Shown here: positions 45,219 through 56,984 of the stretch, in pieces | Numbering within the stretch: position 1 is the stretch's first letter | Layout: each line of letters opens with the position of its first letter | DNA from: Nematostella vectensis | Lineage: Eukaryota; Cnidaria; Anthozoa; Actiniaria; Edwardsiidae | NCBI RefSeq assembly: GCF_932526225.1 | Contig: NC_064041.1 | Span: forward strand, 7,709,042 to 7,773,041 | Direction of reading: 5' to 3' | DNA: 64,000 bases | Notes under the pieces: model-generated | What the model saw: the letters and a program-made list of their open reading frames with translations, nothing else | What the model was told of the DNA's origin: nothing | Database searches by the model: none | Position numbers and translations under genes: made by a program

Positions 45219-46340
45219 CTAAAGGAAATAACAGCGAAACAACCCAGGAAGCAGGTCTTATAGTGTTTAAATAACAGACAACAGACGGGTGTTTATTTTT
45301 ATTGAACGTTCTAAAATTCAAATCTACAAAAAAACATTTTTCTGGGATTTTGAGTGATTCACTGGAATCAGTTGAATCAGTCTGGATCCACCCCTGCATC
45401 GATTTCAATTTCCCACTGCTGTACGCAATGCAATGCTTCATAAATCTTGTACAAGAAACAAAAGAATAGTGCAGTGAAAATCGAAACACAGGCAAAAATG
45501 CTGCATCTTATTACAACTCAATAAAATGCCATGTTAAGGTAATCAAGACAGCAAATTTAATGTTCTGTATTAAAGTGAAATACCGATACAGCAATTGACA
45601 AACGTCAGATCAACACAACTAAACACGTGTTTCTGAGTGGCTCGCCTACCTTGAAATGCAGAGCAGAGGCGAGTACTCAGTGGCGCAGATAGTGGTTATC
45701 TTGGCTTGATTATCTATTATACAAATTTCAAGCTTAATAACAAATTGCTTAATAATTATCTCAGTGTTTGTATTGTTTTGATTGTTTCTTTGCTGAGCTT
45801 TGTGGATCGAGTCTTTCAATCCGGTGATTGTTGGTTTGTGTCCAACAAACCGGTGATGTCGGATTGAGTCTTTCAATCCACGAATAAAATTGTAAATTGT
45901 CCAAAACAAGGGCATAAATATAACGTACGATTACCCTAATGATCTAAGTGCCCAATGAAAAGGCGCAATTGTACTCACTTTGAATGAAAAAAAAAAAACA
46001 GACAACATGTTTAGAGTGTGATGGAAGGTCAAAAGTTTGATTGATCTGAGCAAAGCTGTGCTATGGTTATATATGCTGTATTTCCGTAGCAATTAAAAGT
46101 TGTGTATTTGTTTTAGACTCTGTTTATGGGTTTAACACCTGGCAATGTAATAAATAGAAGTATTGTGTTGGAATATAATATTTTAAAGTCACGTTGTTTA
46201 GAAATCGTGTCGCTGTTAACCCTTAATTATGCTTCAAGAATTGCGAGTATTTATTCTGCTTTCCCTTTGTCCATTACCGCAATTCCTTGGGGTTGATTTC
46301 GGGGACTCATCGGTATCGTCTCGGGTCCGAGGATCAGTTC
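44420..46340. other. Mostly intergenic; one small candidate exon
   Basis: Apart from the 49-bp candidate exon at 45170-45218, AT-rich sequence with no assigned gene. A stretch ending at 45655 (ATTTCAAG|GTAGGC, minus) could be another exon of the cysteine-rich gene, but the phases are ambiguous. Confidence 0.35.
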
Positions 46341-46436
46341 GGGTACTTTTGGGGATCATTTCGGGTCCTGGGATCATTTCGGGTCCTGGGATCATTTCGG
46401 GTCCTGTACAGATCTTATCTCTACGAGCTAAAAAAC
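46300..46436 (+). repeat. Short tandem repeat in the TPK1 leader
   Basis: Directly upstream of the TPK1 start, GGGATCATTTCGGGTCCT is repeated three times with a looser copy before it. As an 18-bp unit it keeps the upstream frame open (GSFRVL repeats), but the conserved protein starts at the later ATG, so this is leader sequence. Confidence 0.75.
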
Positions 46437-48251
46437 ATGGAACCGTTGCAGTTTCTCCTTCCAGAAAAGTACCAAAAATTTGCCCTACTTATCCTCAACT
46501 GTCCCTTCGGAAAGGTCAAGAAATTCTTGCCGATTCTATGGCGAAAGGCAGTCTTTACGGTTTGTGTGGATGGCGCAGCGAACCACTTACATACACACTT
46601 CTTTTCGGATATTGACTCGGTATTTTCTGAATACGAGCTTGATTTTGTCCCAGACTTTATAACAGGGGATTTTGATTCGATAAATAAGCATGTCCTTGAA
46701 GATTTATCTGCACGAGGGAGTCAAATAATAGAAACACCGGATCAAGATCACACGGACTTTACTAAAGCACTGAAGTTTGTGTTGTCTCGAAGCAATATTG
46801 ACAGTTTGTTGGATTCTGTTGTTGTCTTGTGTGGACTTCCGACAGAGTCACGTTTTGATCAAGTGTTCGCAAATTTAAACACTTTGATGATTGCATCGAA
46901 AATAAGTGACAAGCCGGTGTGGTTCATTTATGGCGAGTCGATGTCAGTTCTTATTCAGCCAGGTAAGACATCTCATTGTAATATTATTCAGCCAGTTAAG
47001 AAATCTCATGTAACTTAATATTATTCAGCCAGGTTAGAAATCTCATTGTACTGTAATATTATTCAGCCAGGTAAGAAATCTCATTGTAGTGTAATATTTT
47101 TCAGCCAGGTAAGAAATCTCATTGTACTGTAATATTATTCAGCCAGGTAAGAAATCTCATTGTAATATTTCTAAGCCAGGTGAGAAATCTCATTGTAAAA
47201 TTATTCAGCCAGGTAAGAAATCTTATTGTAATATTATTCAGCCAGGTAAGAAATCTCATTATTAATTAGCAAAGTATCACTGGAAGATCCAGACTAACGT
47301 AAATGGTCTGACTAATAAACGGCGGCGTGCCGTTTATTAAATAACAATGGTCAGACGGGGGGCTTTCAGTAGATAGGAGGCGTTTATCAGAGAGGGGCGT
47401 TCTTTACAAACTTTAACAGCATAACAAACCCAAGTGAAGTGGGGTTCTAATCTCAGTCTGGATCAGGTTAAATTATATATATTATTGACATTGAGTAAAG
47501 TCACACATTAGAAGCCAAGCACAGATTAAGCAAAAAGGCAATTGAATTTGAATTATATCACTGGAATTCCTTTGTCATTTGCTTTTAAGCTGGGAGGGAG
47601 GGAAAGGGGGGAGGGCTTTAGATAGAGGGAAGTGTTTATTAGAGAGGGGTGTTCAAAACAAACTTGTAAGCTTAGGGGGAGCATTCATTATATAGGAGGA
47701 GCTCTTTAGAAAGGGGGCGTTTATTAGATGGAGGGACAAACTAAAATGAAGCAATAAAGTAGCCCTAGTCTATCCTCCCTTGGTCTGCCCTAAAAATGCC
47801 ACATTGGACAGGGAGGGGTGAGAGTACCAAGTGTTTGGTGAAGTAAAAGGTTCTCATCTTTTTTTGGTCCATGGCAAGATATCCACCAAAAATTGTTTTA
47901 ACCCAAGATTTAATCAAAGTAGCAAACAAAATAAGTTTTCTAAAGAAGCCTGTTTGAGAACTAAATTATATTTGAAATTATATTTTAGGTAAGCACACAA
48001 TTAATGTGCAGTCAGGTCTGGAGGGGGACTGGTGCAGCTTAGTCCCTATTGGTCGACCATGCACCGATGTGACAACCTCTGGCCTTAAATGGAATTTGGA
48101 ACATAGCACCCTTGAGTTTGGATCACTGATAAGTACCTCCAACATGCTTGATGGCACTGGATTAGTCAACATAGAGACAAATGAGACTTTACTATGGACA
48201 ATTGGAATAAAGTCTTGCCTTGAAAGTCCCTTTTGGGCCCCCTCCTATTAA
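46437..48251 (+). CDS. TPK1: Thiamine pyrophosphokinase
   Basis: Two exons, 46437-46962 and 47989-48251, join in phase 1 (CCAG|GTAAG to TTTTAG|GTAAGC) and give 262 aa. The enzyme transfers pyrophosphate from ATP to thiamine to make the cofactor thiamine diphosphate in the cytosol. The catalytic domain shows CVDGAANHL, PDFITGDFDSI and PDQDHTDFTKAL; the second exon carries the thiamine-binding domain with PGKHTINVQSGLEGDWCSL, then TSGLKWNLE and STSNMLDG, ending TLLWTIGIKS as in animal TPK1. About ten extra residues follow (CLESPFWAPSY), probably recruited from downstream repeat-like sequence. The start is placed at MEPLQFLLP because the 50 upstream in-frame residues are a tandem repeat. Two exons is fewer than in vertebrate TPK1. 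The exon 1 donor lies in a tandem array of itself. Confidence 0.93.
46951..47265 (+). repeat. About 35-bp tandem array built on the TPK1 splice donor
   Basis: Nine copies of ATTCAGCCAGGTAAGAAATCTCATTGTAATATT, the first of which is the authentic exon 1 end and 5' splice site (CAGCCAG|GTAAGA). Six copies keep a perfect CAG|GTAAG, one has GTGAG and two are damaged. An in-frame TAA just after copy 2 means that use of a later donor would truncate the protein. Confidence 0.9.
47270..47988 (+). other. TPK1 intron remainder
   Basis: Contains a degenerate repeat of short GGGG(A/C)G(T/C)(G)TTTATTAGA-like motifs (about 47330-47730), in several copies. No exon is needed for continuity of the protein. 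Confidence 0.5.
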
Positions 48252-49209
48252 AAATCCTGGCTACGCTGCTGTACCTAGGGTGATGGAGAAGGCAATAAGG
48301 GGGGTAGTGGGTGAGATAGAGCAGTAAGCACATGAATAAGGAAGGCCAACAAGGTGGTGGGTGAAGGAAATTTTGGAGAGAATAAAGAGGAATGGAACAA
48401 TAACCAAACAAATAATTGTCACAATAAATTATTGTTTTTTTACTAAACTATTAATATAATTTTTACAATTATACAATTTATTCTCTTGGTTAAAGCAAGA
48501 AGTACAAGAAAATGTTCCTTTTACAGACCCACAAAAATTGATTTCTATGTAAATTACGCTAGATGGAATATTTCCCAAGCCCTAATAAGACTTAAATAAT
48601 TTTTTTTCTCAGAAAATTGTTTATTTTATTTTGGTGTTGTTTGAAGCAAAAAATATTCCCCTTTATGAATAAAAAATATCTGGATTATAGATAAAAATCC
48701 CTGTTTTACACCTTTTTCAAAAATGAAAAATGTATTAAGTGCTTAATTTAAAGTGCTTATTTGATAATCAAAATTAAATTTAAACAAGAAATCAGTTTTC
48801 CCTATTTTCTTTTAAAATGCAATACATTCATAATCTATGATATTTGACACAAATAGCTTAGTATAGACTTTTTAATCTCTAAATCAAAGAATAAATCCCT
48901 GTTTGTTTTTAACATAACTGCAACACTTGAAAAAATAAGTGATCCTATATAAATAAAAGAAGATCAAGAGTTGAAAAAAGTTTGCTTATTTGAAATTCAA
49001 ATTGAATGGAGAGAAATCTATTTTCATTTCAGCATAGTAATTATTAGAGCCTGGTTGAGCCATTTGGGGCACCGCCAAACTGTTTTGGTGCTTCGTACCC
49101 ATTTTATCACCTCAATTTACCATAATTTACTGTCACTTCCTTTTGTATAAGAAAGCAAAGGCATATTAACCGTCAGGTGCATTTTCCAAGGAGACTTAGC
49201 ATTAATATG
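48252..49209. other. Convergent intergenic region between TPK1 and the copper transporter
   Basis: Both genes end towards this AT-rich stretch. It has many AATAAA-like hexamers on both strands suited to polyadenylation, but no specific site can be proven. No gene seen. Confidence 0.5.
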
Positions 49210-49560
49210 CTAATGAGCAATAGCCTTAAGTGGTATTATGCTCATAATTTTCCCAAGATGCACCAGGGGACCACTGTGTTGAAAAGGCCCTGTACAGATG
49301 AAGTATCCAGTCCCCAGGCCGAGTACCACAGCAAGCCCAAGCCAAATATCCATTGTCATTATGACAAGCATGAGAGCATAACCCAAGATGACTTGCAGGA
49401 TATGCAGTGAGAGTTGGAGAAAATGAATCTTGCTGGTTATTTTTAGTCTGTGGAGAAGAATGACTTTTGTAACAATGTTAAGAGCTTGAACTATTGTTTC
49501 ATACTTTATAAAAAATGCTAGTCTGCCTTTATCTAGGCAGTTGGAACCATTAATATATTG

Positions 49561-49650
<90 letters not shown>

Positions 49651-50891
49651 TCATAATGCAGACACTGTCTGAGACAAATTGACAGATGGATAAACAAGCA
49701 GACAGACAGAAGCAGAAAAACCCACAGAGTGACACAGACAAATACAGACAGGTGCAAACAAAAAAGATAGTAATACAGACAAACAGATGATGAGACAAAT
49801 AAGAATCAGGCGTACTTTGGTCGTTCTTGTTTAATATCCGGCAGCAATTCATTTCCAGAGCCATTCTGAATAGTGCAAGCTGTGTTCTCATCTGTAGCTG
49901 CCTCTGATGATGACACATCTCTTTGTGGACCATTTGCTTCCGTTTGCAGGTCTTTTTGAAATTCCTCATTTTTTGTGCTCTTGGGGAATGAGGTTTTGTA
50001 GGTGGTGGTAGCGTTGGGGTTTTCACTAGTCGTTTGATCGGCTATTCGTGATCTCAGAGCTCTGACGCATTCGCTCAGGATTGACAGGAAGAATACACCA
50101 GCACATGAACCAATAAGAACTACAGAGAAGTGTGGAAAAAAAAATTCAATACGCGTATTTCACCGACACATTTTTTTAAACCTTTAGCCAATGTTTTTGT
50201 TCTCTCTCGCCCCCTATTGACCGAAAAATATTTGTTTTGATGTTTTCCTGTGAAAGAGGTAATAGAATTTTTTTTTCAGTTACAAAAAATGAAAGTAATT
50301 AATAGAAAATTAAAGCCTTTAAAGACATTCCACTGTCGTCGGTGCTTCCTCAGGGCCGGGACGCTACAAGTATTTACCAAAGAGCCCTTGTCAAAAACCC
50401 TTTTTTTATTGTTTTGTTATTCAATATTTGGAGACAAAGTAGAGACCAACGTTTTATACTTTATTTACCAAATTCAATCGATATTTGGAGACAAAGTAGA
50501 GATCAATGTTTTTTTACTTTATTTACCAAATTCAATCGAAAATATCATAACAGTTTTCCCCAAAACAGCCAATGAAAATGGATGCTTTGTCACACATGGT
50601 ATTTTCTTTGATAACAAAATGGCGGCTGACATGTAGAATCTTCAAACATTGAAAATATTTGCAGGGACCGCGGAACCGGTATTGCCGGTATTGCCCGAGC
50701 AATACCAGAAATCGGCGAGAGGAAAGACATACATGGCCGCCGCGGCTCCGCGGTCAGTTATGGCCAAAGAGTTGGCAATACCAAGATCACGCCCGCTCCG
50801 CGGGCCCTGATTTGTATTTACTTGTCGATGAGGATAGCTTCCAATCTTCAAAAAGAAGCTGTGCTTGCTTGGTAGTGGCATGAAACGCTGA
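49210..50891 (-). CDS. CTR-family copper transporter
   Basis: Three exons, 50891-50822, 50119-49816 and 49447-49210 (TAG), join in phases 1 and 2. CTR proteins form trimers that carry Cu(I) across membranes. Exon A has the family's FHATTKQAQLLFEDWKLSS, leading into TM1 (LIGSCAGVFFLSILSEC) at the start of exon B. Exon B continues with a long polar cytosolic loop of about 75 residues. Exon C has TM2 and TM3: HFLQLSLHILQVILGYALM, LVIMT, and AVVLGLGTGYF with the GxxxG packing motif that defines CTRs. The usual MxxxM before TM3 is present as MLVIM. The B donor (CCAAA|GTACG) is weak, and without splicing there the frame would stop at once. The N-terminal exon is uncertain: 52006-51986 (MNHFRHP, strong GTAAGT donor, phase 0) fits best. 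Confidence 0.82.
49561..49648. repeat. (AT)n microsatellite
   Basis: About 44 uninterrupted AT dinucleotides in the intron between the last two copper transporter exons. The Ile/Tyr repeat frames over it are not genes. Confidence 0.95.
50400..50560. repeat. About 72-bp direct duplication
   Basis: ATATTTGGAGACAAAGTAGAGA(C/T)CAA and the following TTTATTTACCAAATTCAATCG occur twice in tandem (about 50418-50483 and 50480-50541) in the copper transporter intron. Confidence 0.7.
50662..50809. mobile_element. GC-rich MITE next to a copper transporter splice donor
   Basis: A 148-bp GC-rich element begins CAGGGACCGCGGA and ends, inverted, CAGGGCCCGCGGA. ATTTG is repeated on both sides (50657-50661 and 50810-50814). 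CAGGG ends are common in hAT elements, but an 8-bp duplication is not visible. It lies seven bases past the GTAAAT donor of exon A. Confidence 0.72.
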
Positions 50892-51985
50892 CTAAGGAAT
50901 AAAAAAAATCAATAAATAGGTGCTTGTAGTATTACTGCTACAATACTGCTAATATAGCTTGAAATTTAGTCAAGCATGTATTGTTGTGACAGGCCTTTAG
51001 AAAGGGAAATGGTGAGAATTAAGAAATTTGTGGCAAAAAGAGAGCATGTACGTTTGTAAATAGACCTTTAGAAAGGGGAATATATCTTTTTTATAAGAAC
51101 TTCTATGTTTCAGTTGAGGCTGGGCCGTTATATTTGGAGCATTTTAAGGCTGAAGATGTTCTAACGATGTTCTTAAATTTTAGTGCTTATAAAATATAGT
51201 GCCCAGTGAATTATTAGGAAGAGAATTACACAAATGACCAATATCAATATAATATTTAAGGTTGTTATTAATTTAACACAATTTACAACGCATTTTAGAA
51301 CACATAACACTAAAAAAGCAATATGTTGCTGCTATCTGAGCCTCAGCATGTTCTCAGTATGTTCTTAAAATTTGGTTAAAACTCAGCCTGGACGTTCTGT
51401 TATAAAAGGTTCTTATAAAAAAAAGAGTATAGTGAGAAGTAAGAAATTCGTTTGGCGAAAGCAGAGCATTGACGTTTATGAACAGTCCATTTGAAAGGGA
51501 AATAGTGAGAAAAATGAAATTTGTATGGCGAAAACAGAAAAAGAGAGGAAAGGCGAAGTCAATACGTGCTAAAATATTTTCGTCTTGGGGAGACATGGAA
51601 CCGGGCCCAAAAATTCGCTCCGTCATCGCTTGTCAGCATGACTAGGCGATCTTGTTTGGTTTCGAAGCTAAACATATGCGGCAATAGCATTCAAACATGA
51701 ATTGTTTAATTTACAATCCCATATTTATAACACTATCTTTTTCGATTTCTAAAATTCATTAATGTATTGCCAGTTCTCAAACCGCGAATCCTAGTCTATC
51801 TAAGAAAACATCTGCCCCCTGGTTCCTGCTTCTTTTTCCTGCGGTGTTTTTTTTCTTAATTTAAAATACAATTCATGTCGTGTATAAGATTCCGAATATA
51901 CATTAAAATAAGTTAAAAAAGGATGTTGTACATATATGAATTTCAGGGTTTTTTTTCCTTTCTCAGCGTCACAGCTAAAACTTAC

Positions 51986-52006
51986 TGGATGTCGAAAGTG
52001 ATTCAT
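51986..52006 (-). CDS. Candidate first coding exon of the copper transporter
   Basis: ATG AAT CAC TTT CGA CAT CCA followed by GTAAGTTTT: seven codons (MNHFRHP) ending in phase 0, as the acceptor at 50891 requires. The His-containing, Met-led short N-terminus suits a small CTR. The alternative exon ending at 52504 (LQCM|GTAAGA, phase 0) also fits by phase but lacks a family-like sequence. Not proven. Confidence 0.35.
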
Positions 52007-52719
52007 TAGGAAATACCCGGCAGAGGCCAACTTTCGTGTTGTTATTCAGATATTCCCCTAGCGTTTTAAAAGCGGGGATGTTAGATGTACATTTTGGTTT
52101 CCCGGGAAACCATTCAACAGCATGCTTGTTTGAAATCTTTTGTAAAAAATGCTGTCAACTACTATAATTTGTAAACGTACTTTCTGGATCTTTTACAGCT
52201 ATTCCAACTATTTTTCAGCTATTTCAACCAAGCGTTTTGTAGAAATAAAGATAAATAAATAAATCGGTCATTTCCTTTGCAATGCCGTTTTTACCACATT
52301 TTTGGGGTCATGTTAAAAAAAAAGTGCCGAAATCAAGCTTCTATTTGAAATCCTTTACATTTTGTTTTTTTTTTAAAGAAAATTATTAAGGCTATTTTTG
52401 TTGGAGATTCATCTAATGTATATCTTTATATTTTCATTGATTTAATAGATAATTCAAGTTTAAGGTTATAAAGTTTTAAAGTTTTGTAAACTACTCATAT
52501 CTTACCATACACTGCAGGCAGTATCGCTTTTCAAGCTGGAATAAAGCCGTTGCGTTAAATTTCATGTTAACTGGTACCGCATCGAGCAGTTTTACGTAGC
52601 TAGTTTCCCCTGAGCTATGGACCACCAAATGTGAAGATTTTAGATTGCAGACGCTATTTCCGAGCATCATTCCATACCTGGAAAGGCGCCAGAGTAAACC
52701 GACGCGCATCACACCGTTT

Positions 52720-55700
52720 GCATAGATTTAAAGTAAAAATGCGAGTGGAAAAGAGCACGTAAGAGAACGGGTCGAATTAGGGAAAGAATGGTTATTAAAA
52801 CTTCAATTAGGGAGGCATGCAAAAAAGGAAAATCTTTAAAAGTATGTAAGATATGAAAAAAAATACATTGAAATGTGCACATATTGCCTGTGTGGTACTT
52901 CTATCGAACGGCCACTCTCGTGAATACCTCTTTATTATATAACTCTTATAAGGAGACGAAGTTTATTTGGCTGTCGGTGGTCACTATTGCAATCATGGTT
53001 ACTGCGTGCTAATTTCCAAACTGTTAAAACATCAGAACTTAAAAAATATTTTTTCTCATCCATACCAAAATGGAGCGATCCCGTAATGATTTGGCCTAAA
53101 TTCCCGTTAACGCCATTCAGTCCTACCTTCCCCCCCCCCCAGTCCAGACAAAATCATACAAAGCCTGTTGCAAGCTATCCTGCCAATGTGTATTCAGCCA
53201 CCCGTTGACATGACAGTCGTCTCATGATTTTCAGCACATGTTTAGCGAAAGCGTTTACCGGCGTGAAAGCCCGCATTCTTTAGTGTCTCTGCAAATAGGA
53301 CTCGGGATAAGTCACTGGCGCCCTGTTTGTTAGTTCGGGATACCTCTGGTTCGGGATACCTCTGGTTGGCCGTGAGGCATGAGGGGCTTGAAATAAAGTT
53401 TCAGATGACGTCATATCATCGATAACAAGGGATCCTGAAACATCTAAGGGGATTTGAAAGCACGCCAGGCACTTCGCTGAGAATGTTCAAATTTTATTAT
53501 GAAATTGGATGCGGCGGAAAAATGTAATAGCTCACCTTTCATGTAAACTAGCTTACCGATCCGGTATGATCGCTGTAATTTGTCACTACCGGTTTAGTGA
53601 TGAGTAGGCCCGATTTCTTATCTCGTTTTTGTATTGTCCTTGTATTAACTGCATTTTTTTAAAATAATTTTCTTGTTAACTCATAAAAGTTGAAAATAAA
53701 AACGATTGGATATCGAGAAATATCTACTTAGAGACATTATTTTGAAACGCTTTCTCCTCTTTGGTAAAATGTTTAGATGCGCTCTGTGCCATCAAACGTA
53801 CATGTGTGTTTGTATCTTTGCCTTTTCCAAGTTTTGTCAATGTTACTCATGAAATTTAGAAACTTGTCAGGAGAATGATTTTCACTACATGAGCAATGGA
53901 AGCAATTATAACAATTTTTATACGAAAAAAATGCGATGCTCGCAAAGCAGTGGTCACATTGCCCGCTTATCTTTAATTAGAACTGCTCTCTCCGCTCAGT
54001 CGCGAGTCCACTTCAATCATTTCTAGCTTTTTATCGCTCTTAGAGCTCCACGTAAACTTGCAGGAATTCGTGTTTACTACGATTTTCCTGGCAGCCACCT
54101 TGGATATGGAGCCTAGTCCCTAACGTTTTAAAATATCACAGGTCTCTCGCGCGCTCGCCCCAGGCTCTTTTAGACCATTTAGAAAAACGACAGCCATTGA
54201 TTGTTAGAGAAAAGATAACGATTCAGGAAAAAAAAGACGTGACAAGCAAAATATTTGATTTTTATGTAGGCTGTACGCTAACATACATGCGGCGCCTCAG
54301 TTTTTTTTTACTTGTGCTTGGCCGCGAGTATGTACCCTTTCCTTTGCAGAAGGAAAAGAACGTCCTAGAAACTTACTCTTCAAAGTCACAATAAACCCAA
54401 AACTACAAGATACCCGAATAGAATATCCCACTGGACTGGGCAAAAAAATAGCTGTCACGTTCACATATATTTTGATGACATCTAAGACGGTGAATACTGT
54501 AGCATTTGGTTTTGTTAAATTTCTAAAGGGAATAGGAATATCAAAAATAGAAGTTTTATTAGTGGTTGGAACTCTGAATTACCAGCATGTGTTATTATTA
54601 ATAGCACCATTGTAAACACTACGTAAATCACCAGGTTAGCTTTAAGGCCACACAACAAGGAAAGTCAAAGCTCATGCACCCATTGCCTTGTCTGGGATAG
54701 TTTTGCTTTGGGGCTTGCTGCCTTAACTTTTCGTCTTGCAGCTTGGACGTGAAGACTCCTCGTTCTCTAGAAATTTCGACTGTATCGCCCTATCGCGACG
54801 GGAGCCAACACTTAAAAAGACCATTCTGGATTTTTCGTACTTTAATATAAATTAAAGTCGAACTGAAATTAAATACAAATACATGATAAGTCGCTGAAAT
54901 AAACACAAAGTCTAAGTAATTTTTACTAGTTTCTACTCACATTTCGACACATTTGTGTTTCCATGGCCATTCAATGATTCAAAGACTCCCGTGTCTTTCC
55001 AGGCTTTGCCTTATGCATTTATTAGTTGGAATGATTCCTATAGACTTAAAAGTGGCCAATGAAAAAAGGTTCTATTTTTTAACTAAGTAAGTTAATCATA
55101 TAACACTCCAAGTCCCACGGGTCATTAACGTGATAGTTCTAGCACTTAGCATATAAACGTTAAAATGTTCGAAACAGTTTCGTAAAATCGTATAGGGGCC
55201 AAATAAATAAGAATCACCAGTAGCGGGGCGGGGTTCTGCACCCCCCCCCCCCCCCCAATGTCCCTCTACCTCGTGCCTCCTTTCAACCCTCCCCACCCCC
55301 CACGCACACACTTTTTGATGTCCGTTAAGGCCCTGTGTGTTAAGTATTTCCATCATTACCTACTGTTTTTATGCCGTCAAAAAAAACAACACTATCTTCA
55401 TCACGTCCTGACTTAGGGAAATGCAGCGAAGTCATTACTCCCCCCTTTTCCCCTTGACAAAAAGAACAGCTAAACTTGATTGAAATTTCAAGACAATTTT
55501 TTTATTACTTGTGGTTACCCGTGATATATTCACGAAAAGCAATTCTTTGTTGTACAAAACTTTTCAAGGTATATTTCAATCCTTCAATGTGAAAAGGCGC
55601 TTTATATAAAATACCGCCCCCGTATTTTAGTATTCCACCTTTTCCTATATCCGTGTTGGGAGCCCTGTGTATTATGTTTTTGGCGGGAATAGGACAACCA

Positions 55701-56420
55701 AATTCAAACCATGCCATATCGCACGTTCGTATGTTGGGTTTTGTGAATAAGAGAGTGGATCGTTTTTTATCCTCGCTTCGTTAGCTTTCTTGGGCTTAGT
55801 GTTATTTGGTGGTCGATTCCATACTTTTTAATGAAAAATCGATGTGATATAAAAGGTATGTGGGTCTGAAAACACAAAAGTGACCGTCAACTAATTGGTT
55901 ATAAACAAACCTTTTGATTTTATAAAATAAAACGAAAGAGTACTTTTATATCGAGATTGATCGGATAAAATACGAAGTGTTGTGAACCATCTCGATCTGA
56001 TTAAAAAAGCGTTTATGCACCGTCCTTTAATGGATTGAATTGAAGTTGTTCAAAAGTCTTGCAGTTGTAGATAAAAGCTCTTTTCTTCCGTTTTTTGTTT
56101 GCGAACCGTTTTGTTTATGCGCGATGGAGCTAAAGAATCTAATTTTCTTTAGAGGTAAGAATAATGCCTTTCTAAATAACGATAAAAAGACGGTTGTGTT
56201 TAAGCTACAATTAATCTATCTATGCAATGAAACTACGGCAAGTATTCGATTTCTTTTTCAGATTTCATTTTCCGCGCGCAGGTTTGTTTGCACATTTACA
56301 TTACGCAGGTTTGTTTACACATTTTCCAAAATTGTCTAGAACTAGACGCTGCACCAGCGTTAACTCGGGCTACTAAAGGAATCACCTAAAATTGTAGTCT
56401 GCATTTTTAGCTGTTTTCTC
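52720..56420. other. Intergenic, no supported gene
   Basis: AT-rich, with C runs at 53132-53141 and 55240-55257 and a short duplication of GGTTCGGGATACCTCT at 53332-53368. No frame with a recognisable domain or paired splice signals was found. Confidence 0.5.
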
Positions 56421-56422
56421 GG

Positions 56423-56605
56423 AGCCCCGTGTAAACTGCGCCAGCACCAGCCAGCATTGCTTTTAATTTCCGCTCGACTGACTATAGGACAAAGGAAACG
56501 TAAAAAATGGGAAATTGACTTTCTGACATTTCCTTTGTCTTGTGGTCAGTCGAGCAAGAATTCGCTAGCAATGCTGGCTTGTGCTGGCGCAGTATGCACG
56601 GGGCT
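56423..56605. mobile_element. Hairpin MITE, family copy 2
   Basis: A 183-bp element with ends AGCCCCGTGTAAACTGCGCC and, inverted, AGCCCCGTGCATACTGCGCC. The arms extend inward through CAGCACCAGCCAGCATTGCT and its inverse. Related to 10391-10542. Clear hairpin potential; no coding capacity. Confidence 0.8.
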
Positions 56606-56984
56606 TTTAAGTGTACGAGCCTAGACCAGAAAAACGACAGACATTGATTGATATCGTCCAGCCTGGGATTTCACCAAATTTTGAACATGCTAAGAACATG
56701 CCGAGGCTCAGATATCAGAAAAATATTGCTTTTTTTAGTTCTGATTTGTTCTAAAATGCAGAATCAAATTGTGCTTATAATAACAACCATATATATTATT
56801 GCTATTGATCATTCGTAAAATTCTATTCCTTATAATTCTTCGGGTTTATATATTTTTATAAAGGTACACTAAAATTTAAGAATATCGTTAAGAACATATT
56901 CAGCCTCAAAATGATCCAAAAATAAGAACTGAAATTTAGCGTCAACTGAAATTTAGACGTACTTATGAAAATATTGGAGGGGCA

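Noticed and set aside
49550-50026. 158-residue minus-strand frame
   Set aside because: A wrong-frame shadow of copper transporter exon B running into the (AT)n microsatellite.
52491-52712. Alternative first exon for the copper transporter ending LQCM|GTAAGA
   Set aside because: Phase fits, but the sequence lacks the Met/His character of CTR N-termini and is 1.6 kb away; 51986-52006 fits better.
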